Translations under genes and position numbers: made by a program
The notes under the pieces: generated by a model
Seen by the model: the letters and a program-made list of their open reading frames with translations, nothing else
What the model was told of the DNA's origin: nothing
Database searches by the model: none
Shown: in pieces, positions 7,544 to 16,752 of the stretch
How positions within the stretch are numbered: position 1 is the stretch's first letter
How the letters are laid out: every line of letters begins with the position of its first letter
Assembly: GCA_002336475.1 (NCBI GenBank)
Contig: DDCX01000052.1
Location: 22,574 to 60,403, forward strand
Origin: Flavobacteriales bacterium UBA1995
Lineage (GTDB): Bacteria; Bacteroidota; Bacteroidia; Flavobacteriales_D; Sanyastnellaceae
Length of the DNA: 37,830 bases
Direction: 5' to 3'

Positions 7544-10500
7544 CAGCGTGCGTCAGGGTCAAACACGGCGGGGTCGGAAAGCGGCCCATTCTGGCGCGCC
7601 GACCTGTCTTTCTGCAGTTGACTCATGGCTGAGGTGATCGCCTCTATCTCAGGGTCATCCGGCAAGGCATCCGAAAGGGCGCCCGATACACGTTGGCTCA
7701 CCGCCATGGCCATTTGAATCTCATTGTTCGCTGCCAAATAGTAGGCGTCATCCAACGAGAAGAAGTAATTGACATCACCCGACAACGACTCAAACAGTGC
7801 GGAACCCACTTGCTTCGCCAAAGCACCCGCCTTTGCCCTTTGGGCGTCGGTCAAGCTGTTGTCTTGGCTCATTTGGGCCAACAATTCAATGGAAGGCAGC
7901 ATGATTCGATCGTAAGGCACATTGCGCTCAGGCGTTGAGGCCACCAGCCGTTCGATCACCTCCAAACCGCGCGCACTTTTGCCCGACTGCACAAAGGACT
8001 CCGCGAGGTTGGTCAACTGCAGGCGGATGTTTGTGGCCATCCTGCGGTTGTTCTCATCCATGTAGATTTCGCCTTCTGCATCCATGCCGCCCCACTGGAA
8101 GTCTTCCATGACGTTGGTGTACATGATGTCTTGAGCAATGCCCACAGGCTGACCTCCCCGGGACCCGTATTTGACAGGGACCAAACGCCAAGCCAGGCCC
8201 TCCAAACGGAAGTAATCCTGAAGTCCTACATAACTGTCTGGGCCGATGGTCACCGCGAAGTAAACCGGACGCTCCCAGTTGTTGTTGCTCAGGATCTCCA
8301 TGACCATGAACTGGTTTTTGAGGACGTACTGTTTGGGCGTTCCATTGCCATCGGTCACGGTCCACTCCAATGCATCGACCAAGAGGTTCCGTTCTTCTGG
8401 AAGAACCACCCCAGAGGCCATGACCGCTTCCTTGTTGACCGGAACACTGAAACTGTTGGATGGAAGGTGGGCATACTTTCGGCCACCGCCGTAATCCACC
8501 ATGTCCGTATCGTCCAATGCCTGGCGCATGGCTGTCTGGATGTCCACATAGGGGTTGTTCGTGTCCGCAGGCGGGTCCAACAACACGATATCGCGCGTTC
8601 CCTGGCGGTACTTTTCTTCTCCCATGCGAATGGGCACCGGGGCACTGTCATAGGCGCGGCGCTTCATCTGCTCCACATACCAATCGGTATTGAGCAAACT
8701 CAGATTGACGATCCGCACATCGGTCCGGTATCCCTCTACCTCCTGCACATACCACAGCGGGAACGTGTCGTTGTCTCCATTGGTAAAGATGATGGCATTG
8801 GGAGCGAGGCTGTCCAAGTAGTTTTTGGCCATGTCCACACCAGTGCTGCGGCCAGCGCGGCTGTGGTCGTTCCAACCTTCTGCCCCCATCTGAATGGGCA
8901 CCAAAAGCAGCAGTGCCGACAGCACCATCGCACTGAGTTTTTCATGGCCCGATCTTCCCAAAGCAAAGGCCAATCCCAGCAAACCGGCAGCCAACACTCC
9001 CAGATACAACACCGTGTAGCTCAACGCATGTCCACCGCCCCCGGCAGACTCGAGAATGTAGAGGACAACCCCAAATACCAAGGGCGCACCCATGGCGATG
9101 CCCAAAGACTTGCCCTTGAGGTTCGCCGCCATGTCAAACAGGGCGTACACACCAAGGCCAATCCAAATCGTGAACGCATAAAATGAGCCCACATAAGCGT
9201 AGTCCCTTTCACGTGGCTGCAGAGGGTACTGGTTCAAATACACCACAATGGCCAAGCCCGTCAAAACAAACAGCAAGCCGGTCACCGAGAAATCCCGCCA
9301 GCTCCGGAAGGCCTGGAATATGGCGCCAATCAAGCCCAGCAAAAAGGGCAACAGATAATAATTGTTGTGGGCCTTGTCCGAGGTGCGGTGAGGCGGCACA
9401 TTGTCCCGGCTGCCCAAACGTTCAGCATCCAAGAAATCCACTCCAGTCAACCAGTTTCCATCGATAAAATCCCCGTGGCCCTGAACGTCATTCTGACGCC
9501 CAGAGTAGTTCCACATGAAATACCGCAGATACATCCAACCAATCTGATACTGGGTAAAGAAAGTCAGGTTCTCTCCCTGAGACGGCATCAGCAATTCATG
9601 GTAACGGTCGGCCTGTCCCTGCAGCCTCTGAACCTCGCGGATGTCCTCTGATGACCGGGTCTGGTTGGCCCTATTGGTAGCGGCCCGAACCTGCTGTTCA
9701 ATGCCATTTAGACTGCGCTGCAAGGTTTGCGCATAAGTGCGGCCATGGTCCAGTCCTTGCGACAGGTCATCCACCATCATTTGAGCGAGGGTTCGCCGAA
9801 CTTCGGCATTGCCCAAATCAGCCAAACGGGCATCGTTTCCGCGGCCTACGATGATCTCTGTACCACTGCGCACCTCAAACTTGGCGCCGAAGCGCTGGCC
9901 AAATGACCGGTAGAGGTTGTTGAGCATGCGGCCCAACTCGGCTTTCTCCAAATTGCCACCCAAAATGCGACCTGCAATGTGCTGCTCAAAAGACGCTGCA
10001 TCGCGCTCCTTTTGGTCAATGGGGCTGACAAAACCAACGTCCTCATTCCAGCCCTTGTAGTTGGACCAACGCTTGTACTCCTTAATGTGGTTTGCCTGAC
10101 TGGAATACATGCGGGGAAACAGCATCGTGAACCGGTCGTCATAGCGTGGAACGCCATTCCGCTTTTCGCCGCTGTCCACGTACTCCTGTTTCACCGAGAA
10201 CGTCCCTTCGTTGGCGTCCATGTACTTGTCGGCCGCAAAGCGGTCCTTGAAAGTGGCTACACGGGAGTCCACAGCCCCGCGGGACTTGTAGACACTGTAA
10301 CTCGGGAAATAAGAAGGGGAACCGTCGCTGTAGGGGTCCTCCATGTCGTTTGGAGAGTTCCAGTATTGACCCGTTCCCAGTGGGCGATCACCGTACTGCT
10401 CCCGGTTGAGGTATGCGAGCAGCGCAAAGAGGTTCTCCGGGTTGTTCTCGTCCATCGGAGGGTTCGCTGCAGAGCGCACCACAATCAGGGCAAAAGTGCT

Positions 10501-11412
10501 GTATCCCACCAAAATCATGGCCACCGAAAGGGCGCCAACATTAAGCTGCCACCAGCCCTTTTGACGGCTCCACCACAAGGCGGCCACAATCAAGGCAATC
10601 ACCAGTGCGATGTAGACCGCCACACCGGTATTGAAAGGCAACCCCATGCTGTTCACAAAGGCCAACTCGAAACGGGCAGCCAACTTCACAAAGCCCTGAA
10701 TCAGCCCGTACTGCACGAACAACAACAGCGCCAACGACAAGGCCATAGCTCCGATAAAAGTGGGCCACTTAAAGGTGTTTCGTTTGAAATAATACACCGC
10801 AACAATCGCAGGAATCGCCAACAAATTGAGGAGGTGCACACCAATTGAAAGCCCCATGAGATATGCAATGAGGACAATCCAACGCAAGTTGCCCGGCTCT
10901 TCCGAATTCGCCTCCCATTTGAGGATGGCCCAGAAAACCAACGCTGTGAACAACGAAGACAAGGCATACACCTCGCCCTCCACCGCAGAAAACCAGAAGC
11001 TGTCGCTGAAGGTGTAAGCCAAAGCCCCCACCGCACCGCTGGCGAGAACCGCGATGCGCTGTCCGTCAGACAACCCGGTGACGCCCTCCGCCAAACGGCT
11101 CAAGGCCAGCTTTCGGGCCATATGGGTCACACTCCAAAACAAGAAGAGGATGGTGAATGAACTCGCCATAGCACTCATGACATTCACCGCAGTTGCGGCC
11201 ATCGCAGCAGGAAAGAACATGGAGAACAGGCGCGCCAAGAGCATAAACATCGGTGCCCCCGGGGGGTGACCGACCTCCAGCTTGTATGCGGAGGCGATGA
11301 ATTCGCCACAGTCCCAAAAACTGGCTGTGGGCTCAATCGTGAGCAGGTAGACGATCGAAGCGATAAGCCATACAGCCCATCCCGTGAGATCATTGAGTCG
11401 CTTGTAGTTCAT
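7543..11412 (-). CDS. DUF2723 polytopic membrane protein (TMEM260/O-mannosyltransferase-like)
   Basis: A 1289-residue membrane protein whose N-terminal half matches the DUF2723 family found across Bacteroidota and related to eukaryotic TMEM260, a protein O-mannosyltransferase. The N-terminus shows FWDCGEF (D34, E37), then GHPPGAP at 48-54, the conserved loop of the family. About ten to twelve hydrophobic segments lie within residues 10-330 and 690-850. The large soluble insert at about 330-690 and the C-terminal part carry the family motifs TNGDNDTFPLWYVQEVEGYR and NLSLLNTDWYV, then a helical tail. A GT-C-type glycosyltransferase acting on exported proteins at the periplasmic face is an inference. 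The gene heads the operon with purN, marC-type and rnhA, and lies 82 bases downstream of a T9SS cargo gene on the same strand. Confidence 0.85.
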   Translation of the reverse strand: MNYKRLNDLTGWAVWLIASIVYLLTIEPTASFWDCGEFIASAYKLEVGHPPGAPMFMLLARLFSMFFPAAMAATAVNVMSAMASSFTILFLFWSVTHMARKLALSRLAEGVTGLSDGQRIAVLASGAVGALAYTFSDSFWFSAVEGEVYALSSLFTALVFWAILKWEANSEEPGNLRWIVLIAYLMGLSIGVHLLNLLAIPAIVAVYYFKRNTFKWPTFIGAMALSLALLLFVQYGLIQGFVKLAARFELAFVNSMGLPFNTGVAVYIALVIALIVAALWWSRQKGWWQLNVGALSVAMILVGYSTFALIVVRSAANPPMDENNPENLFALLAYLNREQYGDRPLGTGQYWNSPNDMEDPYSDGSPSYFPSYSVYKSRGAVDSRVATFKDRFAADKYMDANEGTFSVKQEYVDSGEKRNGVPRYDDRFTMLFPRMYSSQANHIKEYKRWSNYKGWNEDVGFVSPIDQKERDAASFEQHIAGRILGGNLEKAELGRMLNNLYRSFGQRFGAKFEVRSGTEIIVGRGNDARLADLGNAEVRRTLAQMMVDDLSQGLDHGRTYAQTLQRSLNGIEQQVRAATNRANQTRSSEDIREVQRLQGQADRYHELLMPSQGENLTFFTQYQIGWMYLRYFMWNYSGRQNDVQGHGDFIDGNWLTGVDFLDAERLGSRDNVPPHRTSDKAHNNYYLLPFLLGLIGAIFQAFRSWRDFSVTGLLFVLTGLAIVVYLNQYPLQPRERDYAYVGSFYAFTIWIGLGVYALFDMAANLKGKSLGIAMGAPLVFGVVLYILESAGGGGHALSYTVLYLGVLAAGLLGLAFALGRSGHEKLSAMVLSALLLLVPIQMGAEGWNDHSRAGRSTGVDMAKNYLDSLAPNAIIFTNGDNDTFPLWYVQEVEGYRTDVRIVNLSLLNTDWYVEQMKRRAYDSAPVPIRMGEEKYRQGTRDIVLLDPPADTNNPYVDIQTAMRQALDDTDMVDYGGGRKYAHLPSNSFSVPVNKEAVMASGVVLPEERNLLVDALEWTVTDGNGTPKQYVLKNQFMVMEILSNNNWERPVYFAVTIGPDSYVGLQDYFRLEGLAWRLVPVKYGSRGGQPVGIAQDIMYTNVMEDFQWGGMDAEGEIYMDENNRRMATNIRLQLTNLAESFVQSGKSARGLEVIERLVASTPERNVPYDRIMLPSIELLAQMSQDNSLTDAQRAKAGALAKQVGSALFESLSGDVNYFFSLDDAYYLAANNEIQMAMAVSQRVSGALSDALPDDPEIEAITSAMSQLQKDRSARQNGPLSDPAVFDPDAR

Positions 11413-11478
11413 GCGGCGTGGATTGGTTCCGTCGGAAAAAGCCCCGAAAATTCGGAACGGAAACTTCTGGAACTTCCG

Positions 11479-11486
11479 CGAAAATA
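11479..11486 (-). promoter_or_regulatory. weak candidate -7 element for the DUF2723-purN operon
   Basis: TATTTTCG on the minus strand differs from TAnnTTTG at one position and lies 66 bases upstream of the DUF2723 ATG. The leader between them holds several TTCCG/CGGAA segments able to pair (11427-11432 with 11457-11462; 11458-11462 also with 11474-11478). Confidence 0.25.
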
Positions 11487-11494
11487 AGCCCTCC

Positions 11495-14400
11495 TCAGCG
11501 GGTGACCATTACCCGCTGATCGAGGCCTTGGTGGCCACTTTCTACATGCAACACATAGCCCCCGGGCGAGAGACCTTCAAGGGGCAGTTCCCAGCGCGGT
11601 GTGGCGGAAGTTCCACTGCGCACAATGCGGCCCAGTCCATCCGCCAAAACCCACCGAGCCTGGCCATAAAAAGCCGCTTTTTCCAATCGGACAAACGCCA
11701 CCCCATTCGAGGGGTTGGGAAATACCGAAAGGCCCGTTGTCGCAGGTACTGGCGCTTCTCCTATTGCAGACTCACAGTCGGTTAGGACCCCGAATTCCAA
11801 GTCGAACACACCATCAATCAGAGCGAGGTCTGCGGTCAACACTTCCTCCCCACCAATGTCCACAGACATCGTCATACCGGGCAGGCCTTGGAAACCGGGA
11901 AGACCGGACAGTTCCATAGACAAGGCATAGCACCCTGGAGGCACGCACAACACGAGTCCCTCTGCATCGCCGTCCGATGGGTCCAAAGACAGTGAACCCG
12001 ACCAATCAAAATTCTCGTTCACCAAGCTCCACGCCCATTCGAGGTCTTCAAGCAATTCAACAAAGGTTTCACCCTCAATGACAACTTCAACCGCCTCACA
12101 AGCCTCATCTGCTCCCCCATCGAGGTCCATGCAGGCTGCCAAAATTTCGCCGCACTCCGGGAAAAAAGCGGAGACACAGGCCGTTTCGAAGGCGGCCCCG
12201 GAAACAAACGTGTAGTTGACAGTTTGCCCATTGAGCACAGAGCCATCCGCAAAGGTCCATTGGAAGTCCACGTCTTCCGATGAGGCCGTCACGGCTGTGA
12301 GCGTCCAACTTCCGTCTGCTTGCTGCTCCGCTTCGATGTCCAAGGTGCAGAATTCAGGAGCGGGATCACATCCCGGTTCTCCCACTCCAAAATGGACAGC
12401 CTGCCAGCCGTTCTCATCGACAAACGGATCGCTCTCCCATTCAATGGGGCCATCCGCATCCGAAACAACAATGTCCAATGCTGAGGCCGAGGCGCTGCTG
12501 TCACCGGGCCAAAAATCCATCAGATAACACCCCTCGTTCAGACACAAACCCAGTTCCAGGGGTTCAGAGCTGCCTCCTGGAATCAAGAACATGTCATCCT
12601 GAAACCAGTTCGCAGAAGACCCCGCCCAGAAGTAAAGGCCAGAGGCCCCCTCCTCGGGTGTAACCGTCACCACCACCGGCTCACACAACGCATCGCACCC
12701 TTCCACCTCAACCTCAATGCACCAAGTGGAGCCTTCAGGACATCCCGGGCTAAACACCGTGGCGCAGGCCTCGTAAGTGCCAGATTCAGCGTATTGATGC
12801 TCGGTAAACAGGTGGGCATTTGAAGTGGTCATGCCATCGCCGAATTCCCAGAAGATGTAGAAGTCATTCGGCTGCATCATCTCAACCAGCAAGAAAACCA
12901 GACAGGGTTCTGATGCATCAACCAACCCCGACATCAGTTCAGCGTCGTCCTCGGTAAGACAAGGCTCGCAACCTTCGTTTTCCACAGCGATGCACACCTC
13001 CTCACCCTGAGGACAATCTGCACCTGTTGCAACAGCGCACACCAGCGCGGATTGCGCGCTGTCCACCGAAAAATCAAAAGCGCTTCCCCCCGTCTGTATC
13101 AGCTCTCCATCGAGGTACCACACCACATCTCCAGGACCCGGCTCGCCGTTGTATTCGACGAGGTATTCACCGCATAGGGCCAGCTCCGTCAATTCCAACT
13201 GAACGTCACAATTCGGCGTTGCCAACTCGAGCTCAATGCACGCCTCAACGCCCGATGGACACTCGGGGGTCTCATACATGGCACACACCGTTCCGCTTCC
13301 TTGGAAGTACAGTTCTTCGGCTTGCTCCAAAAATTCCCCGGTACCATCAAACCATTCCACAACGGTTCCTTCTGGCACGCCCTCGGTGGACAACACCCAA
13401 TTCCCTTCTTCTGCATTTTCGGACACGACCACGACATCCAAGACACAAGGGCCGCAGCCCTCTACCTCAACCGCCGTGCACAATACCGTGCTGTCCGGGC
13501 AAGTGGGACTAACGTATGTCGCACAGGCCTCGTAGAGCCCGTCTTCTGGAAAAGTATGCCACGTGAAATGGCCTTCTGCTGTGGTGCTGTCGCTGAATGA
13601 CCACATGACGCTTTCCCCTTCTGTGTAGTCACAGATGCTCAATATGTACTCACAATCGGCACCGCCGACCCAAATTTCATCGGGGCAACCCGACTCATAA
13701 CCCTCGCTCCCTGTGCAGGCTACCACACCATCTGGGCAATCCTCCGAGATGTATTGAACACAGACCTGCCATGGCGCATCACCCGTTCCCACAGGCAAGG
13801 TGATCGCCAAACCTCCCTCTTGAAAGACCTCCCCATTCAAGGAGTAAATCAACTCCACGCCTTCTGGGTAACCGGTGGGAATGACCATGATGACCTCGCC
13901 TTCCTGTGCGGTTTCCACATTCAACTCCAGCACGCAGTCCACTTCCGAGCAGCCTGCCACGTCCACTACCGTTTCTAGGGTTACACCATTTGGACAATAA
14001 TCCGAACTGTAACTCACGGACACAGGGTAATCCCCATCTGCTGCAAAAGCGTACCCTGTGTAATGCCCGCCGGCTTGGACATCATCGCCAAAGGACCACA
14101 CTGCAGTGTCTCCGGGTTGGGCACTTCCCACTTCAAACTCCCAGTTGCACCCCTCGCCAACAGCAAAGATTTCATCTGGGCATTGGACCGGGGCGATTTC
14201 TGCGCAGGACCCATACAGCGGCAACTCCACCACTTCGGCCAAGGTGCCAATGCCCGCGGGCAAGATTTGCATGTACAACACTCCTGAAAGGGCCCCGTCA
14301 GTCGTTAACTGTGCAAGCAGCACCCGACCGTCTTCATCCGGCAACCCATTGGTATTGGAAGGGACCACAAACCATGCACTTCCAATCATGTCATCGATGG

Positions 14401-14854
14401 TGAACCCACTGCCATTCTCAAATTCAGTCATGAAAGGAGAGCCAGAGCTCATCACCACTTGCGGACAGTCCTGGCCCGCTGTCGGGTCTGGCGGGCCCGA
14501 TATCCCCAAAGTCAACCAACTGTCCCAGGCCAATGTGGGAAAGGCATCGAAAAGAATGGGGTTGTTGGCACAGGGGAATTGGCCTCCAATCTCACTCTGA
14601 AAAAACGACGTCGTGGTTTGCAAACTCGTGGGGTGGTTGGCGTCTCCAAAAACCGTAGTGACCACATCACCCGGACCGGGGAGGGTTGCATAAAGCCGAT
14701 AGGTGGTCATGCCTTCCAAATCACCTTCCGTATGAATGGCAAGCACCTCAATGTCCAAGCAGACGTCACCGTCTACCAGCAATGGTTGGGCTGCAGAAGA
14801 GAAGGTCCCCAACAGGGCCAAGCCCAAGAAAAACAGTTTGAATCGCATGATCAT
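11495..14854 (-). CDS. secreted cysteine-rich PKD/Ig-repeat protein with T9SS type A sorting domain
   Basis: A 1119-residue exported protein. Residues 1-22 are a signal peptide (ATG at 14854 or 14848; cleavage near SSAAQ). Residues about 28-218 form an N-terminal domain. Then comes a chain of beta-domains of about 80-90 residues, each ending in a C-x(n)-CPxG-x(n)-C pattern; the CP dipeptides fall at residues 287, 373, 452, 532, 614 and 705. Four of the units are PKD-like (WSFGDD near 253, WSFSDS near 419, WEFGDG near 669, WTFADG near 866). Two modules with a C-x(3)-GCY core lie near 771 and 970. The C-terminal segment from about 1040 (VFPNPSNG ... GGYVLHVESG) is a T9SS type A sorting domain, so the protein should be secreted or surface-attached. 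Paired cysteines suggest disulfides. Role unknown; adhesin or surface structural protein is a guess. Confidence 0.85.
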   Translation of the reverse strand: MIMRFKLFFLGLALLGTFSSAAQPLLVDGDVCLDIEVLAIHTEGDLEGMTTYRLYATLPGPGDVVTTVFGDANHPTSLQTTTSFFQSEIGGQFPCANNPILFDAFPTLAWDSWLTLGISGPPDPTAGQDCPQVVMSSGSPFMTEFENGSGFTIDDMIGSAWFVVPSNTNGLPDEDGRVLLAQLTTDGALSGVLYMQILPAGIGTLAEVVELPLYGSCAEIAPVQCPDEIFAVGEGCNWEFEVGSAQPGDTAVWSFGDDVQAGGHYTGYAFAADGDYPVSVSYSSDYCPNGVTLETVVDVAGCSEVDCVLELNVETAQEGEVIMVIPTGYPEGVELIYSLNGEVFQEGGLAITLPVGTGDAPWQVCVQYISEDCPDGVVACTGSEGYESGCPDEIWVGGADCEYILSICDYTEGESVMWSFSDSTTAEGHFTWHTFPEDGLYEACATYVSPTCPDSTVLCTAVEVEGCGPCVLDVVVVSENAEEGNWVLSTEGVPEGTVVEWFDGTGEFLEQAEELYFQGSGTVCAMYETPECPSGVEACIELELATPNCDVQLELTELALCGEYLVEYNGEPGPGDVVWYLDGELIQTGGSAFDFSVDSAQSALVCAVATGADCPQGEEVCIAVENEGCEPCLTEDDAELMSGLVDASEPCLVFLLVEMMQPNDFYIFWEFGDGMTTSNAHLFTEHQYAESGTYEACATVFSPGCPEGSTWCIEVEVEGCDALCEPVVVTVTPEEGASGLYFWAGSSANWFQDDMFLIPGGSSEPLELGLCLNEGCYLMDFWPGDSSASASALDIVVSDADGPIEWESDPFVDENGWQAVHFGVGEPGCDPAPEFCTLDIEAEQQADGSWTLTAVTASSEDVDFQWTFADGSVLNGQTVNYTFVSGAAFETACVSAFFPECGEILAACMDLDGGADEACEAVEVVIEGETFVELLEDLEWAWSLVNENFDWSGSLSLDPSDGDAEGLVLCVPPGCYALSMELSGLPGFQGLPGMTMSVDIGGEEVLTADLALIDGVFDLEFGVLTDCESAIGEAPVPATTGLSVFPNPSNGVAFVRLEKAAFYGQARWVLADGLGRIVRSGTSATPRWELPLEGLSPGGYVLHVESGHQGLDQRVMVTR

Positions 14855-14888
14855 GGTGCTGGCTTTCGCCTCATTAAAAACAGACAGT

Positions 14889-14908
14889 TGGAGCGTTTGG
14901 TTGCTCCA
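14889..14908 (-). terminator. weak hairpin abutting the 3-hydroxyanthranilate dioxygenase stop
   Basis: On the minus strand TGGAGC and GCTCCA form a six-base-pair stem with an eight-base loop directly after the dioxygenase stop codon. A run of five T (14880-14876) follows only after eight further bases, so this is at best a weak terminator for the GH3-to-dioxygenase operon. Confidence 0.3.
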
Positions 14909-15445
14909 TTAGACATCCACAAAGCGCGGGTCCGTGGGCAAAACATCACCACAAGAGGAACAAGTCCGCTTGGCTTCGCTGCCATAGAACTCCCTAAACC
15001 GCGGCAAGAAATCCTGCTCAATGTCCCGGAGTTCGAAATAAGTTTCGTGGAGCTTGGTGTTGCAACCATCGCAGAACCACAACAAACCGTCCTGCATACC
15101 GGTGCCTTCGCGTTTGCGCTCAATCACCAAGCCCAAGGAGCCCGCCTCACGCATGGGACTGTGGGGCACTTTGGCGGGGTGGAGGTACATGTCCCCGGGG
15201 CCCAGCTTCATGTCCACAGCCTTTCCGTCTTCCTGAATGCGCACAGTAATGTGGCCTTCTAGCTGGTAGAACAGCTCTTCGGTTTCGTTGTAATGGTAGT
15301 CCTTGCGGGCATTGGGGCCGGCCACAATCATCACGATGTAGTCTCCACTGTCCACGTACATGTTTTTGTTGCCCACTGGCGGCTTCAGCATGTCGCGGTG
15401 ATCCTCGATCCAGGTGGTCAGGTTGAAAGGCTTTGGAATCGGCAT
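14909..15445 (-). CDS. nbaC: 3-hydroxyanthranilate 3,4-dioxygenase
   Basis: Opens the ring of 3-hydroxyanthranilate to 2-amino-3-carboxymuconate semialdehyde, which cyclises to quinolinate, the NAD precursor. The 178-residue cupin has the Fe(II) ligands H51, E57 and H95, at the same positions as in the characterised bacterial enzyme. The second, rubredoxin-like metal site typical of bacterial forms is intact: C125/C128 (FCDGC) and C162/C165 (TCSSC). It is the last gene of a tight operon, nine bases after the EamA transporter gene. Kynureninase, which makes its substrate, is encoded at 28385-29686 in the opposite orientation. Identification is secure. Confidence 0.96.
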   Translation of the reverse strand: MPIPKPFNLTTWIEDHRDMLKPPVGNKNMYVDSGDYIVMIVAGPNARKDYHYNETEELFYQLEGHITVRIQEDGKAVDMKLGPGDMYLHPAKVPHSPMREAGSLGLVIERKREGTGMQDGLLWFCDGCNTKLHETYFELRDIEQDFLPRFREFYGSEAKRTCSSCGDVLPTDPRFVDV

Positions 15446-15454
15446 GTGCTGAAT

Positions 15455-16369
15455 TTAAGCGTTAGAAGCCTTGATTCGAACCGGCTTACCGACCAGATAC
15501 ACCCCGAGGAATATGAGCGCCCCAAAGACCCACAAAGGCCATCCTGTATCTACCATGTAGTCCGTGCCACCATACCGGGCCTGTGCCACGCTAAACAGGG
15601 TGGCCAACAGCGGCTGCAAATAAATGTACACGCTCACCACCGTGGGCTGCAGGTGGCGCATCGCAAAAATGTTGAGTAAATACACCAAAAAAGTCGTGGC
15701 CAGAACCACATACGCGATGCCCATCCATTCAGAAGGGCCAAAAAGACCCCAGTCGATTTCAGACGCCTGACCCCAGCCTATGGGCGTGGTAAACAGCCAG
15801 CCGAACAGAAAGACCCACGTCACCACCGTTAGCGGTTTGTACTTGGACATCAGGGGCTTGACCGCTACCAGATAAAAGGCATAACTCGTCGCGTTGATCA
15901 AGATCATGAGGTCACCTTGCCACGAAGCGTGGACCCGTTCCCCAGAGCCGCTCCACAACAAAATCGCAGCAGCGCCTAGACCCCCTAAAATAACACCGAT
16001 CAAACGCCGCCTAATGATGGGCTGGCCCAAGACCACCGCACTGGCGATCAATACCAAAATGGGGTTGACCGTCATGATCAGGCTCGCATTGACCGGGCTT
16101 GTGATGTTGAGCCCATTGAAAAAGAGCAGCATGTTGATGCCCACTCCCGTCACCCCGCAGAAAATCAACCTCGGAATGTCGGCCTTTGCCACGCGCTCCC
16201 TGTTGAAAGGCAGCAACAGAGAAAACAAGGCCAATGCTCCCGTCACCCGCAACACGATAAACCCGCTGGGGCCCACCAAGTCAGGCATCAAACCCTTGGC
16301 AACAAGGTAGTTCCCCCCATACACCAAGGCCACAACCAACAAGGCCAAGTGGGCGAGTAACCGCTGCAA
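15455..16369 (-). CDS. EamA/DMT-family transporter
   Basis: A 304-residue inner-membrane protein with about ten hydrophobic helices arranged as two EamA repeats (about residues 5-140 and 155-295), typical of drug/metabolite transporters such as RhaT/YdcZ relatives. The N-terminus LVYGGNYLVAKGL and the PVNASLIMTVNPILV stretch in repeat 1 are family-like. No ATG is available before the first helix: after the stop of the preceding gene the only usable codon is TTG at 16369. It lies 12 bases after the ArsC-like gene and nine before the dioxygenase gene. Substrate unknown; export of an amino-acid-like or aromatic metabolite would suit the family and the context but is inference. Confidence 0.88.
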   Translation of the reverse strand: MQRLLAHLALLVVALVYGGNYLVAKGLMPDLVGPSGFIVLRVTGALALFSLLLPFNRERVAKADIPRLIFCGVTGVGINMLLFFNGLNITSPVNASLIMTVNPILVLIASAVVLGQPIIRRRLIGVILGGLGAAAILLWSGSGERVHASWQGDLMILINATSYAFYLVAVKPLMSKYKPLTVVTWVFLFGWLFTTPIGWGQASEIDWGLFGPSEWMGIAYVVLATTFLVYLLNIFAMRHLQPTVVSVYIYLQPLLATLFSVAQARYGGTDYMVDTGWPLWVFGALIFLGVYLVGKPVRIKASNA

Positions 16370-16381
16370 AATCGCTCGGAA

Positions 16382-16741
16382 TTAAGCCTGTAATGCAGCC
16401 CTTGCAGCCTCAACGGACGCCTTGGCTGACCCCGCGAATACCCCCGCATCAGTCAAGAGCACCGGGCGCTTGAGAAAGGTGTATTCATCGATGATCAGCT
16501 GACGGTAATCGGCTTCCGTCAACTCTCGTTCCGCCAGTCCCATGGAGCGGAACTTCATGGCACGGCGGCTGAAAAGCGCCTCATAACTGCCCGTATGTGC
16601 CTGCATGGCATCGACTTCTTGGGCAGTAATGGCTTGGGCTTTGATGTCTCGAATGTTGGCCCCAGCTGCGGCCGGATTCAAATCCGCCTCAATGCGCTGG
16701 CATGTCTTGCAAGTGGGCAGGGTAAAAAAGGTCTTCGACAT
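16382..16741 (-). CDS. ArsC/Spx-family thioredoxin-fold protein
   Basis: A 119-residue protein of the arsenate reductase/Spx family. The N-terminus MSKTFFTLPTCKTCQRIEADL holds a CxxC pair (C11, C14); the later SYEALFSRRAMKFRSMGL and FLKRPVLLTD stretches are characteristic of the family, with the conserved K-R-P. Bacteroidota homologues of this type are annotated as arsenate reductase, yet the CxxC site and absence of arsenic genes nearby leave true arsenate reduction doubtful. The ATG at 16741 is preferred to an upstream in-frame TTG at 16756, which would overlap the kinase gene. It sits 11 bases after the uridine kinase gene and 12 before the EamA gene. Confidence 0.85.
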   Translation of the reverse strand: MSKTFFTLPTCKTCQRIEADLNPAAAGANIRDIKAQAITAQEVDAMQAHTGSYEALFSRRAMKFRSMGLAERELTEADYRQLIIDEYTFLKRPVLLTDAGVFAGSAKASVEAARAALQA

Positions 16742-16752
16742 GATGGAAGGTT

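Noticed and set aside
8131..9186. 351-codon open frame on the plus strand
   Set aside because: Antisense shadow of the DUF2723 gene; no recognisable domain.
13511..13545. Similar DNA segments within the 1119-residue cargo gene (near 12770 and 13520) as a mobile or tandem DNA repeat
   Set aside because: The similarity reflects homologous protein repeats (YEACAT...) and is not a near-identical DNA repeat or array.
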